64,000 nt of DNA, taken from positions 5,368,501-5,432,500 of the forward strand of contig NZ_JAUSZA010000001.1 in assembly GCF_030817215.1 (NCBI RefSeq), written 5' to 3'. Shown one piece after another: positions 50,688 to 59,868 of this stretch. Position 1 is the stretch's first letter, and every line of letters begins with the position of its first letter. The notes beneath the pieces are model-generated. The model saw only the letters and a list, made by a program, of their open reading frames with translations, searched no databases and had not been told where the DNA came from. The translations under genes were made by a program, and so were the position numbers. The DNA comes from Paenibacillus sp. V4I3. GTDB taxonomy: Bacteria; Bacillota; Bacilli; Paenibacillales; NBRC-103111.

Positions 50688-52717
50688 AAATTGACTACCC
50701 CCATACTCTGAATTTCAACGCTAGGCTCTAATTCGCTGTAGGATAATACAGGTATATCTTGCAAAGTTCTCTCAAGCAATTGTCTTAAATACATCCGAAT
50801 CGTTGGTGAAGTTAAAATAACAGGCTGTTGTCCGGATTGAATCAATTTAGAAACTTGCTCACTGACGCGATGATAAATAATTTGTGAAGAGGATGGGTCA
50901 AGTGCTAAGTAGCTCCCTTGATCTGATTGCTGAACAGAATCGGCAATTTTCTTTTCCACAGAAGGACCAACCGTGATGACTTTTAAGGAATCTCCTAAAG
51001 AAGTAAACTGTTGAGTGATTTGTCTCGATAATGATTGTCTAACATATTCAGTCAGTATTTCAGGATCCTTTGTATAAGAACCATAATCAGCAAGAGTTTC
51101 CAAAATCGTTACCAAATCACGTACAGAAATTTTCTCACGAAGTAACTTTGCCAATACCTTCTGAACGTCCCCTACCGACAACACGGAAGGAATAAGATCG
51201 TCAACAAGTGCTGGATAAGACTCGCGAACATTCTCGATTAGAGCTTTTGTTTCTTGACGACCTAGAAGTTCATGTGTATGTTTCTTAATAATTTCGGTTA
51301 AATGTGTAGCCACTACGGAAGGAGGATCAACGACTGTGTAGCCAGATAGCTCCGCTCTTTCTTTGGTCACTTCATCTATCCATATAGCAGGCAATCCGAA
51401 GGCAGGCTCAGTCGTTTCTATACCTGCTATTGAATCATCATCAATACCAGGACTCATGGCTAGGTAGTGATTAAGAAGTAGTTCGCCACGTGCAACCGTA
51501 TTGCCTTTTATTTTGATGATATACTCATTCGGCCGTAGTTGAATATTATCGCGGATACGAATAACGGGTACGACAACCCCAAGCTCAAGCGCACATTGTC
51601 GGCGAATCAAGATAATACGATCTAGTAAATCCCCGCCTTGTTGAGTATCTGCAAGAGGTATTAAACCATAACCAAATTCAAACTCAATGGGATCGACTTG
51701 TAACAAGGAAATGACACTTTCAGGACTCCGCACTTCCTCAATTTGCTGCTCTTCCACCAATTGTTCTTCTTTGATCGCTTCGCGCTCCAAATTCTTTTGC
51801 ATTTTAAAAGCTGCGAAAATTAACAATCCGGCAATCGGAAACGTAGTGTACCAATGAATTGGTGTGAATAAGCCAAGCACCATAAGAGTACCAGCAACAA
51901 TATAAAGAAGCTTTGGTTGTGCAGTTAACTGTTTGGTGATATCGTGACCTAAATTTCCTTCTGATGATGCCCGTGTTACGATAATACCTGCTGCAGTTGA
52001 AATCAACAGGGCAGGAATTTGGCTGACGAGTCCATCACCAATGGTTAGGATTGAGAATGTTTCAAGTGCCTGAGAAAAAGACATCCCTTTCATCGTCATC
52101 CCAATAATAAAGCCACCAATCAAATTAATGACAAGGATGATGATGCCGGCAATGGCATCCCCTTTAACAAACTTACTTGCACCATCCATTGCTCCGTAGA
52201 AATCCGCTTCTCGTTCAATCTTTTGTCTACGTTCACGAGCCTGGACTTCGTTGATTAAACCTGCATTCAAATCTGCGTCAATACTCATTTGTTTTCCCGG
52301 CATCGCATCGAGTGTAAATCTCGCTGCAACCTCGGCAACGCGCTCAGAACCTTTGGTAATTACGATGAATTGTACCAAGACAAGGATGAGAAACACGACG
52401 AATCCCACGACGATATTGCCTTGAGCAACGAAAGAACCAAAAGTTCTGACCACGTCGCCTGCTTCTGCATGCGACAAAATGTTCCGCGTAGTCGAGACGT
52501 TTAACGCCAACCGAAACAAAGTCGTAATCAGGAGTAAAGAAGGGAAGATTGAGAACTGAAGAGCTTCTTTTGTATTCATAGCAACCAAAATAATCATTAA
52601 AGCAATCGATATATTAATAATTAATAAAAAATCCAACAAAGGGATTGGAACCGGTACAATCATCATTAATACAATACCGATAATGCCTATAAGAACCAAT
52701 AAATCCTTGATCTTCAT
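50684..52717 (-). CDS. flhA: Flagellar export protein FlhA
   Basis: FlhA forms the nine-fold ring and proton channel of the flagellar type III export gate and docks chaperones at its cytoplasmic domain. Eight membrane helices fill about 1-320 with the FHIPEP signature region RFTLDAMPGKQMSIDADLN. A large cytoplasmic domain follows, ending EPSVEIQSMGVVNL. At 677 residues it matches B. subtilis. GGAGGGAGG precedes the ATG. Confidence 0.97.
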   Translation of the reverse strand: MKIKDLLVLIGIIGIVLMMIVPVPIPLLDFLLIINISIALMIILVAMNTKEALQFSIFPSLLLITTLFRLALNVSTTRNILSHAEAGDVVRTFGSFVAQGNIVVGFVVFLILVLVQFIVITKGSERVAEVAARFTLDAMPGKQMSIDADLNAGLINEVQARERRQKIEREADFYGAMDGASKFVKGDAIAGIIILVINLIGGFIIGMTMKGMSFSQALETFSILTIGDGLVSQIPALLISTAAGIIVTRASSEGNLGHDITKQLTAQPKLLYIVAGTLMVLGLFTPIHWYTTFPIAGLLIFAAFKMQKNLEREAIKEEQLVEEQQIEEVRSPESVISLLQVDPIEFEFGYGLIPLADTQQGGDLLDRIILIRRQCALELGVVVPVIRIRDNIQLRPNEYIIKIKGNTVARGELLLNHYLAMSPGIDDDSIAGIETTEPAFGLPAIWIDEVTKERAELSGYTVVDPPSVVATHLTEIIKKHTHELLGRQETKALIENVRESYPALVDDLIPSVLSVGDVQKVLAKLLREKISVRDLVTILETLADYGSYTKDPEILTEYVRQSLSRQITQQFTSLGDSLKVITVGPSVEKKIADSVQQSDQGSYLALDPSSSQIIYHRVSEQVSKLIQSGQQPVILTSPTIRMYLRQLLERTLQDIPVLSYSELEPSVEIQSMGVVNL

Positions 52718-52735
52718 CTGATTGTACCTCCCTCC

Positions 52736-53833
52736 TCATTCGTTCGTTTTGCCCTTCACTTTATATACATAAGCCAATACTTCCGCGACAGCCTGGAACA
52801 GCTCAGCGGGAATGGAGTCACCAATTTCCACCTGTGCAAAGATCGCTCGAGCAAGCGGTTTATTTTCCATCGTCATAATACCATTTTTCTTCGCAACTTC
52901 TTTAATCTTTAAAGCAACATAATCCGCACCCTTAGCAATAACTGTCGGGGCTTGCATATTGTTAGAATCATATTTCAAAGCAACCGCAAAGTGGGTTGGA
53001 TTGGTAATAATAACATCTGCTTTGGGGACTTCTTGCATCATACGCTGCATGGCCATCTGGCGCTGCTTCGCGCGGATCTTTCCTTTGATAAGTGGATCCC
53101 CTTCACTCTTTTTATACTCATCCTTGATATCCTGCTTGGACATTTTGAGACTTTTCTCGTACTCATACTTTTGATATATGTAATCAAAAATGGCAAGGAC
53201 AATTAATATCGCTCCAATTTTGATCCCTAGTTTTAGCGTGACCGAGGCAATAAATGAAAATGTACTCTCCAGTGGAGCATGGCCAAGGCCCAGCAGTTTA
53301 GCTTTTTCCCCCATTAATGTCGTGTACACGACATAACCGATAATTAACATCTTCATTGTTGACTTGAGAAAATCCATGACGGTTCGTAGCGAAAAAATCC
53401 GCTTGAAACCCTCGATCGGATTGATCTTGTTAAACTTCATCATCAGGGGGTCACCAATGAACATAAAGCCAATTTGTGCATAATTTCCAATAAAAGCTAC
53501 TAAAACAACAAGTATAAATATGGGAGCTAAAATGATTAACCCTTGTTTGACTAAATCTACGAATAATACCTGAACGTTAGCGGCTGTAATGTCCATCGTC
53601 AGTTGATTCTCATAGACGTTCCGAAAGATGTTAACTATCTTCTCTTTCATATAGCCACCGAACATGAGGAACGATAGAAATGAAAAGAGTAATATAAATG
53701 CCGCAGGTAAGTCCATGCTCTTCGCAACTTGACCCTTTTTACGAGCATCTTGCCTTTTCTTTGCAGTCGCAGGTTCCGTCTTATCCCCAGCAAACCATTG
53801 TAAATCGAGCTTCAATCGAAATGTTTGGGACAC
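52736..53833 (-). CDS. flhB: Flagellar export switch protein FlhB
   Basis: FlhB switches export from hook to filament substrates after self-cleavage. The N-terminus AGDKTEPATAKKRQDARKKG is typical. Four membrane helices end near 220, and the autocleavage motif NPTH is at 278-281 (ITNPTHFAVALKYD), followed by DYVALKIKEVAKKNGI. It has 365 residues from a GTG start with GGAGG 6 nt upstream. Confidence 0.97.
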   Translation of the reverse strand: MSQTFRLKLDLQWFAGDKTEPATAKKRQDARKKGQVAKSMDLPAAFILLFSFLSFLMFGGYMKEKIVNIFRNVYENQLTMDITAANVQVLFVDLVKQGLIILAPIFILVVLVAFIGNYAQIGFMFIGDPLMMKFNKINPIEGFKRIFSLRTVMDFLKSTMKMLIIGYVVYTTLMGEKAKLLGLGHAPLESTFSFIASVTLKLGIKIGAILIVLAIFDYIYQKYEYEKSLKMSKQDIKDEYKKSEGDPLIKGKIRAKQRQMAMQRMMQEVPKADVIITNPTHFAVALKYDSNNMQAPTVIAKGADYVALKIKEVAKKNGIMTMENKPLARAIFAQVEIGDSIPAELFQAVAEVLAYVYKVKGKTNE

Positions 53834-53843
53834 GGCGTACCTC

Positions 53844-54653
53844 CTACTTAGGTGATGGTTGCTGTGTGCCGCTAATCAGTTGAAGCAACTTCTCCATGTA
53901 ATCAAAAATTGTTGCAAATAAATGTTGGAATTGTGATATTAATTCTGGGAAAAGAATGACTAGCAGAAAAAAGCCAAGAATCATCTTCAAAGGTGCACCG
54001 ATAACGAAAATATTAAATTGCGGAGCAACCCTTGTTAGGAGTCCTAACCCTAAATCTGTCAAAAAAAGGGCTGCTATAATAGGAGCAGCGAGTTGAAACG
54101 AGAGATAAAACATTTTGGAAAGCGATTGAAACAAGAAATTCGAAATTTGTCCATCATAGATGCGTGAGAACAGTTGATTGTCCAGCGGTATCCAGCGGTA
54201 GCTGTCAATAATCGCTCTGATCAAATAATGGTGCCCATCAAAAGAAAGAAAAAGCAGCACGGCTATCATATATTTAAGGTTACCTAACATTGGGGTTGAA
54301 GCCCCCGTTAGAGGATCAATTACACTCGCCATACTGAAGCCGATTTGCATATCCATAAAAGAGCCGGCTGTCTGGACAACTGTAAAAAAGATATAGGCGA
54401 GAAAACCAAGTAAAACGCCAACAAGCATTTCACGAATGATCAATAGAATGTATTCACCATCCATGGGAATGGGTTTATCCAGCCCCATAGTCGCAAAAAT
54501 GATTAACGAGATGAATACAGAAAGACCAATTTTGAACATCATCGGAACATTTCTTGAAGAGAGGATAGGAACAACGACAAAGAACGATGTAATTCGACAA
54601 AAAATAAGCAGAAAGATAGGGATAACTTGGAAAAAGTATGTCATATCGCTCAC
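53844..54653 (-). CDS. fliR: Flagellar export protein FliR
   Basis: FliR is a component of the export gate core with FliP and FliQ. It has six to seven membrane helices in about 269 residues, with VVPILSSRNVPMMFKIGLSV and the conserved MQIGFSMASVIDP segment. GTG 54653 is the longest start; ATG 54644 is an alternative with a slightly better-placed AGG. It follows fliQ by 3 nt and precedes flhB. Confidence 0.95.
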   Translation of the reverse strand: MSDMTYFFQVIPIFLLIFCRITSFFVVVPILSSRNVPMMFKIGLSVFISLIIFATMGLDKPIPMDGEYILLIIREMLVGVLLGFLAYIFFTVVQTAGSFMDMQIGFSMASVIDPLTGASTPMLGNLKYMIAVLLFLSFDGHHYLIRAIIDSYRWIPLDNQLFSRIYDGQISNFLFQSLSKMFYLSFQLAAPIIAALFLTDLGLGLLTRVAPQFNIFVIGAPLKMILGFFLLVILFPELISQFQHLFATIFDYMEKLLQLISGTQQPSPK

Positions 54654-54656
54654 AAC

Positions 54657-54926
54657 CTATCCAACGAATTTGTAAAGGTTGTTGAGTAAATTAAAGGTAA
54701 AGTCAACCAGTGTATTCATGATCCACGGTCCAAATATTAAAATAGACAGCAGAACCGCAACAATTTTGGGAACAAACGCTAAGGTTTGTTCTTGAATCTG
54801 CGTCGTTGCTTGAAAAATACTTATGATCAGACCAACGACAAGCCCAATAATAAGCATGGGCGCACTTGCTTTAAGCACGGTATAAACAGCCTCACCAGCA
54901 ATCCGTATAACAAATTCCGAGCCCAT
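54657..54926 (-). CDS. fliQ: Flagellar export protein FliQ
   Basis: FliQ is a small export-gate subunit, a helical hairpin of two membrane segments (APMLIIGLVVGLIISIFQ and VAVLLSILIFGPWIMNTLV). The motif QATTQIQEQTLAFVPKI lies between them. It has 89 residues with CGGAGG before the ATG. It lies between fliP and fliR. Confidence 0.96.
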   Translation of the reverse strand: MGSEFVIRIAGEAVYTVLKASAPMLIIGLVVGLIISIFQATTQIQEQTLAFVPKIVAVLLSILIFGPWIMNTLVDFTFNLLNNLYKFVG

Positions 54927-54951
54927 TTAGAAACCTCCGATATCTTGATCC

Positions 54952-55725
54952 TTAACCATAGCTTAGGAGTAATGATCTCACCACAAGATACCAACCATCT
55001 ACAAGTATGAAAAGTAGAATTTTAAAAGGGAGTGAAATCATAACAGGCGGTAACATCATCATTCCCATTGCCATTAAGGTACTGGATACAACCATATCTA
55101 TGACCAGAAACGGGATGAAAATCATGAACCCCATCTGGAAAGCTGATTTCAGTTCACTTATTGCGTATGCAGGAACTAATGAAGTAATCGGTATATCTTC
55201 TACGCCTGTAGGCGCCTTAGCTTTGGTATAGTCTAAGAACAACTTTAGATCCTTCTGACGTGTATGTTTGAACATGAACTTCTTCATTGGTAAGGATGCT
55301 TTCTCAAAAGCCTGGGTCTGATTAATTTCACCCTTCAGATAAGGCTGCAGAGCTGTCTGATTAACCTCTCCCAACGTTGGAGACATAATAAAAAAGGTTA
55401 AAAACAGAGCTAGTCCGATTAAAACCTGATTAGGCGGCATCTGCTGGGTACCAAGTGATGTTCGAACGAATCCAAGCACGATGACAATTCTTGTGAAACT
55501 AGTCATTAAAATAAGAAAAGATGGTGCAAGACTCAATACGGTTAATAAAAGCAATAAGGTAACTGTATTAGAAGATCCACCGGCAGTGCCACTAGTCCCA
55601 ATATTCACATTTAACCCAGGTATCGGATTGTTTGGATCTGTTTCAGCAGCAGAAGCTGTCAGTGATAAGAGGAACGCTGAAATCATGACAATCAGAAGCG
55701 TAAGAACTAATTTATTTCTTTTCAT
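54952..55725 (-). CDS. fliP: Flagellar export protein FliP
   Basis: FliP forms the pentameric core of the export gate. A cleavable signal peptide (KLVLTLLIVMISAFLLSLTASA) is followed by a short periplasmic-type segment and four membrane helices. The signature VIVLGFVRTSLGTQQMPPNQ and FFIMSPTLGEVN are clear. It has 257 residues and overlaps fliZ by 4 nt. Confidence 0.97.
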   Translation of the reverse strand: MKRNKLVLTLLIVMISAFLLSLTASAAETDPNNPIPGLNVNIGTSGTAGGSSNTVTLLLLLTVLSLAPSFLILMTSFTRIVIVLGFVRTSLGTQQMPPNQVLIGLALFLTFFIMSPTLGEVNQTALQPYLKGEINQTQAFEKASLPMKKFMFKHTRQKDLKLFLDYTKAKAPTGVEDIPITSLVPAYAISELKSAFQMGFMIFIPFLVIDMVVSSTLMAMGMMMLPPVMISLPFKILLFILVDGWYLVVRSLLLSYG

Positions 55726-56351
55726 TCATCATTCAACCGATCTGTTTGTTTTTGATCAGAAAGCCACTCGTGAGCATCTTTATTACGGTTTGATACTCGC
55801 TGCAGCCTATCGTGAAATACTTGTTGAAAAGATGAAGTAATTTCTACTTCTTCTTCGATCTCTTTCTTTCTAACAGGAAGTTTGCTTATCCACTTACTTA
55901 TTGCACCAAAGCCCACGCGATCATCCTGAGAAGAAGTAAGCAATTCCGAAATATACGCAACTTCATCGGCGTCATTGATTTTATCCAACAACTGAATGTT
56001 CTCACCGACGCCAACCACGAAGAGCGAATGACCAATTTCAACAATCTGAATAGATTTATTTTGTCCGAGGGGAACTCCACCTAAAGAACGAATTGAGTTC
56101 CCGAACATAGTACCTTTATTTTTCTTAGCTATGTACTTCATAAGTACAAAGAATAAAAGAATAATTAATACGAGAAAGAAAATGACCTTTACAATCATGC
56201 CAAACGAATTAAATGAGTCGGTAGTCGGAAATTCCGATGCTGGAAGACCTTGTCCAGGCTCTGTTTCAGCAAAGCTCATGGATTTGGTATATAACATCGC
56301 GACTACACTTAATATTGCTGAAATCAGTCGTTTCGATTGGAGTCTTCTCAT
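55722..56351 (-). CDS. fliZ: Flagellar export accessory protein FliZ/FliO
   Basis: The FliO-like protein (called FliZ in Bacillus) helps assemble FliP. It has a signal peptide (about 8-27), a periplasm-side stretch with PTTDSFNSFG, one membrane helix (IVKVIFFLVLIILLFFVLMK) and a cytoplasmic FliO domain (RSLGGVPLGQNKSIQIVEI). I use ATG 56351 (209 aa) because AAAGGG is 8 nt upstream; an in-frame GTG 6 nt earlier is too close. Confidence 0.92.
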   Translation of the reverse strand: MRRLQSKRLISAILSVVAMLYTKSMSFAETEPGQGLPASEFPTTDSFNSFGMIVKVIFFLVLIILLFFVLMKYIAKKNKGTMFGNSIRSLGGVPLGQNKSIQIVEIGHSLFVVGVGENIQLLDKINDADEVAYISELLTSSQDDRVGFGAISKWISKLPVRKKEIEEEVEITSSFQQVFHDRLQRVSNRNKDAHEWLSDQKQTDRLNDE

Positions 56352-56399
56352 AGTCACAACCCTTTCGGTTTATGTAAGACTCAACCGAACGTAGACGGC

Positions 56400-56762
56400 T
56401 TAACCTAGAGTCTTTTTAATCGCTTCGATAACACGGTCTGCTTGAAATGGTTTCACGATAAAGTCTTTTGCCCCTGCTTGAATGGCATCAATAACCATGG
56501 CTTGCTGCCCCATCGCGGAACACATAATAACCTTAGCAGTAGGTTCAATTTTTTTTATTTCCTTCAATGCTTGAATACCGTCCATCTCAGGCATCGTAAT
56601 ATCCATAGTAATTAAATCTGGTTTCAATTCCTTGTATTTCTCGATGGCTTGAGCACCATCATTCGCTTCTCCACAAACCTCATAACCATTTTTAGATAAA
56701 ATATCACGAATCATCATTCTCATAAATGCAGCATCATCAACAATTAGAATACGGTTAGCCAT
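56400..56762 (-). CDS. cheY: Chemotaxis response regulator CheY
   Basis: CheY is a single receiver domain of 120 residues. Acidic pocket in ILIVDDAAFMR, phospho-Asp in LITMDITMPEMDG, the Thr/Ser position in VIMCSAMGQQ and Lys in DFIVKPF. In Bacillus-type chemotaxis CheY-P promotes counter-clockwise rotation and is dephosphorylated by FliY and CheC. It lies between fliY and fliZ. TAGGGGGA precedes ATG. Confidence 0.97.
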   Translation of the reverse strand: MANRILIVDDAAFMRMMIRDILSKNGYEVCGEANDGAQAIEKYKELKPDLITMDITMPEMDGIQALKEIKKIEPTAKVIMCSAMGQQAMVIDAIQAGAKDFIVKPFQADRVIEAIKKTLG

Positions 56763-56786
56763 GAGTAAAATCCCCCTAAATATAAA

Positions 56787-58076
56787 TTATTGTAACTTTT
56801 GAATTCGTTCCCACTGGTTCACAATGTCTGTAACACGAACCCCAAAGTTTTCATCGATGACTACAACTTCGCCTTTGGCAATTAACTTATTATTTACTAA
56901 GATATCTACAGGCTCACCTGCTAGCTTATCCAATTCAATGATCGATCCCTGGGAAAGTTCTAAGATGTCTTTAATCACCTTGTGCGTTCTGCCTAATTCT
57001 ACAGTCACCTTAAGAGGTATATCCAGTAGTAAATTAAGGTTTGTATCATCAGCCTGCCCCAACGAACCCGATTGTAAATTCCCAAATTGTACGGGTTGAA
57101 CATTTACATTCCGATTCGGCATCCCACCATAAGCTGCCGGAGGCTGCTGATACATGGGTTGCTGTGGCGGATACATGGGCTGTTGTGGTGGATACATCGG
57201 CTGTCCCATTGGTGGCTGTTGATACATCGGTTGTTCATACACTGGCTGCTGTTGTTGGTACATTGGTTGCTCGTATATAGGGCTAGGAGCTACTGGAGGC
57301 GGTGTAAGAACTTCCTGTGTAGGTGCTGGTGACGGTGCAGCAGGAGCCGGTGCTTGAGCCGCAGGTGCAGCCTCCATTGAAGAGTCAGAATCACCACCCA
57401 TGAGAATCGATACCATTTCTTTGGCGAATGGAACAGGTAATAATTGCATGATGTTAGAATCAATAAGATCGCCAATGGCTAGTCGGAACGATATCTTTAT
57501 AAATACGTCCTCGTCGGGCAGTTTTCCTTCTCCTTTCGACAAATTTAATATGTCGATTCCTGGAGGAGAGATATTGACAAATCGATTAAAGATGGTAGAC
57601 ATGGACGTAGCTGAGGATCCCATCATCTGATTCATCGCTTCTTGTACAGCGCTGATGTGAATTTCACTAAGATTTTCATCACCGCCAGTACCATCACCGC
57701 CCATCATTAAATCAGCAATGACCTGAGCATCACGTGTTTTAATGACAAGTAGATTAATACCATCAAAACCATCAACATAATTCACATGAACGGCTACATG
57801 AGGTTTCGGAAACTGCTGTTCTAATTCTTCTTTACCAATAATAGAAACCTTAGGTGTCGTTATGTCTACTTTCTTTCCAAGCAATGTCGAAAGCGCTGTG
57901 GCTGCACTACCGAAAGTGATATTACCAATTTCACCAAGTGCATCCTGTTCTAGGGGAGATAAATAGTCTTCAACTTTAGGAGGCCCGTTAAAAGAAGAGG
58001 CTGAACTATCGTCCGAAGACTGTCTCAACAAAGCATCGATCTCTTCCTGGGACAAATAATCTCTGTTATTCGTCAT
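56787..58076 (-). CDS. fliY: Flagellar switch phosphatase FliY
   Basis: FliY is both a C-ring protein and CheY-P phosphatase. The N-terminal peptide NRDYLSQEEIDALLRQ resembles the CheY-P binding end of FliM. The CheC-like domain has GEIGNITFGSAATALS and AVQEAMNQMMGSSATS. A linker of Pro/Gln/Met/Tyr repeats (QPMYPPQQ-type, about 240-325) leads to the C-terminal FliN/SpoA domain (PLKVTVELGRTHKVIKDIL). It has 429 residues, longer than B. subtilis FliY (378) because of the linker. It overlaps fliM by 11 nt. Confidence 0.96.
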   Translation of the reverse strand: MTNNRDYLSQEEIDALLRQSSDDSSASSFNGPPKVEDYLSPLEQDALGEIGNITFGSAATALSTLLGKKVDITTPKVSIIGKEELEQQFPKPHVAVHVNYVDGFDGINLLVIKTRDAQVIADLMMGGDGTGGDENLSEIHISAVQEAMNQMMGSSATSMSTIFNRFVNISPPGIDILNLSKGEGKLPDEDVFIKISFRLAIGDLIDSNIMQLLPVPFAKEMVSILMGGDSDSSMEAAPAAQAPAPAAPSPAPTQEVLTPPPVAPSPIYEQPMYQQQQPVYEQPMYQQPPMGQPMYPPQQPMYPPQQPMYQQPPAAYGGMPNRNVNVQPVQFGNLQSGSLGQADDTNLNLLLDIPLKVTVELGRTHKVIKDILELSQGSIIELDKLAGEPVDILVNNKLIAKGEVVVIDENFGVRVTDIVNQWERIQKLQ

Positions 58077-59064
58077 AATCTTCTTCTCCTTCGTTTACGA
58101 TTTCTGTAATCTGTACAGCCATCTTCCCTTTTAAGGTTCCGGGGCTTCCGAGATATTTCAGCTTCTCGCCCACTTTGACTTGAAGCGAATCTTCGACGGA
58201 TTTATGCAGCGGGATTACATCGCCTGGTACTAAGCCAAGGAAATCACGTATGGTAATTTCGGACGATCCCAATTCTGCAATGAGAGGCAGCTTGGTTTTT
58301 TCCAAGCGTGATTGAAGTGCTTCCATTTCTTCAGGTGCTCTCGTCTTCTTCTGGGAGACAAACCAGTGATGCACAGAAAGTCGAGGCATAATGGGTTCGA
58401 TGACCACGTGAGGGATACACAAGTTGATCATCCCTGTTGTATCACCGATTTTGGTGCTAAGTGATATTAACGCAATGGTTTCATTAGGTGAAACAATCTG
58501 CATAAACTGCGGATTTGTTTCAAGGGCCTCTAAACGAGGTTGAATATCAATGACAGTCTTCCATGCCTCTTGTAAACTATCGAATGCTCTGCTAAAAATA
58601 CGTTCCATCACAATCGTTTCAATCTCAGTTAAAGCATTAATTTTGGTTGGGGTCGTACCCGCACCGCCCAACAAACGATCCAACATAGCAAATGCGACAT
58701 TGGGATGAACCTCAAGCACCATTCGACCCTCTAAAGGCTCCGCTTCAAAGATGTTCAAAATGGTCATTTTCGGGATCGAACGAATAAATTCGTCGTAGGG
58801 CAGTTGTTCAACCTGGACAACACTGATCTGTACGAACGTACGGAGCTGAGCAGAAAAATACGTTGTTAAAAATCGTGCAAAGTTTTCGTGAATCCGGGTT
58901 AAGCTACGAATATGATCCTTTGAGAAACGCACTGCTCTCTTAAAGTCATAGGCCCTTACCTTCTTCTGCGTTTCCTCTTTTTTAAGTTCATCCGCATCCA
59001 TTTCGCCTGAGGACAAAGCAGCTAGCAAGGCATCGATCTCATTTTGCGACAGAACATCAACCAT
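58066..59064 (-). CDS. fliM: Flagellar motor switch protein FliM
   Basis: FliM forms the C-ring and receives CheY-P through its N-terminal peptide (VDVLSQNEIDALLAAL). The middle domain has KFSKDHIRSLTRIHENFAR-like sequence (VRFSKDHIRSLTRIHENFA) and LGGAGTTPTKINALTEIE, and the C-terminal SpoA domain contains FLGLVPGDVIPL. ATG 59064 (332 aa) follows AAAGGAGG at 8 nt; an upstream in-frame GTG is less suitable. It is coupled to fliY. Confidence 0.96.
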   Translation of the reverse strand: MVDVLSQNEIDALLAALSSGEMDADELKKEETQKKVRAYDFKRAVRFSKDHIRSLTRIHENFARFLTTYFSAQLRTFVQISVVQVEQLPYDEFIRSIPKMTILNIFEAEPLEGRMVLEVHPNVAFAMLDRLLGGAGTTPTKINALTEIETIVMERIFSRAFDSLQEAWKTVIDIQPRLEALETNPQFMQIVSPNETIALISLSTKIGDTTGMINLCIPHVVIEPIMPRLSVHHWFVSQKKTRAPEEMEALQSRLEKTKLPLIAELGSSEITIRDFLGLVPGDVIPLHKSVEDSLQVKVGEKLKYLGSPGTLKGKMAVQITEIVNEGEEDYDE

Positions 59065-59099
59065 TCGAGTCACCTCCTTTAAGCAAAATCAAAAGCGAG

Positions 59100-59585
59100 T
59101 TATTGAAGTACTTTATCGGTTATCCATATTTGCTTAATTTTACCCTCATGTAGCAAGGGGTTAAGCTTGTTCATTAACGTAGAAGTTAAACTATCTGAAC
59201 CTTTACTACCTTCAATTTGTTCCTTTGTCAAATCCCCTAACGCTTGTACAATTGTGCCTTTAACAGCAGATTCAAGTAAACTATCAAATTCTGTTTTAGT
59301 CTTCGAGTTCTCTAACTCAAAAGCGAAGCTGATTTTAATGAAATTTTGACTACCAGATAAGTTGGTCAAAATATCTTTAATAATCGCTGTGTTTGCCTTT
59401 ACTGCCTCAGCCGATGGCGCTTTCGTTGGCTTCACGCTTGCAACGGCTTCCTGAGCCTGTACCGCAGGGTCTTTGGATTGATTATTTTTCTCCATAAAGT
59501 TCCACAAAACAAAGGCGGCCGTCAAAATCAGAGTAATTGCAATTAGAATGGAGACAATGAGTATGAAAATTTTGTTCTTAAACAC
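59100..59585 (-). CDS. fliL: Flagellar basal body-associated protein FliL
   Basis: FliL is a single-span protein around the stators. It has one N-terminal membrane segment (IFILIVSILIAITLILTAAFV), a Lys/Ala/Pro linker, and a stomatin-like extracytoplasmic domain (FIKISFAFELENSK, KIKQIWITDKVLQ at the end). It has 161 residues from a GTG start with GGAGG upstream. The start is directly adjacent to the flbD stop, with no gap. Confidence 0.92.
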   Translation of the reverse strand: MFKNKIFILIVSILIAITLILTAAFVLWNFMEKNNQSKDPAVQAQEAVASVKPTKAPSAEAVKANTAIIKDILTNLSGSQNFIKISFAFELENSKTKTEFDSLLESAVKGTIVQALGDLTKEQIEGSKGSDSLTSTLMNKLNPLLHEGKIKQIWITDKVLQ

Positions 59586-59807
59586 TTACGAACCCTCCGC
59601 ATCCCTGGACTTTATTGTCGCTCGAACTGAGCCAATCTCCTGCATGTAGGTCCGCACTAAGCTTACCACAACCTCTGCCTTTTCGAGTACTGTGATTTTC
59701 TTGCCTGTTGTCAACGTGATCATTGTGTCTGGAGTCTCTTCAATAAGTTCGATCAGTATGGCATTCAGGATAATCGCTTTACCGTTTAAACGAGTGAGAG
59801 AAATCAT
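59586..59807 (-). CDS. swrD: FlbD/SwrD family flagellar protein
   Basis: A 73-residue FlbD-family protein. ISLTRLNGKAIILNAILIEL and MITLTTGKKITVLE are typical. In B. subtilis the gene in this place, between flgE and fliL, is swrD, which raises flagellar motor power by an unknown mechanism. CAGGAGGAG lies before the ATG. Confidence 0.9.
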   Translation of the reverse strand: MISLTRLNGKAIILNAILIELIEETPDTMITLTTGKKITVLEKAEVVVSLVRTYMQEIGSVRATIKSRDAEGS

Positions 59808-59830
59808 GCTTCTCCTCCTGTATCAGGATA

Positions 59831-59849
59831 AGGGGAGACCAGCTCCCCT
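59831..59849 (-). other. Stem-loop between flgE and flbD
   Basis: A perfect 7-bp stem AGGGGAG / CTCCCCT with a 5-nt loop, between the flgE stop and the flbD ribosome site. No U-run follows, so it is more likely an RNA stability or processing element than a terminator. Confidence 0.55.
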
Positions 59850-59868
59850 CTTTCACATCAACTTAAGA

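Noticed and set aside
59831..59849. Hairpin as terminator splitting the fla operon
   Set aside because: Stem is good, but no U-run follows and the next gene has no visible promoter; kept as a plain stem-loop.
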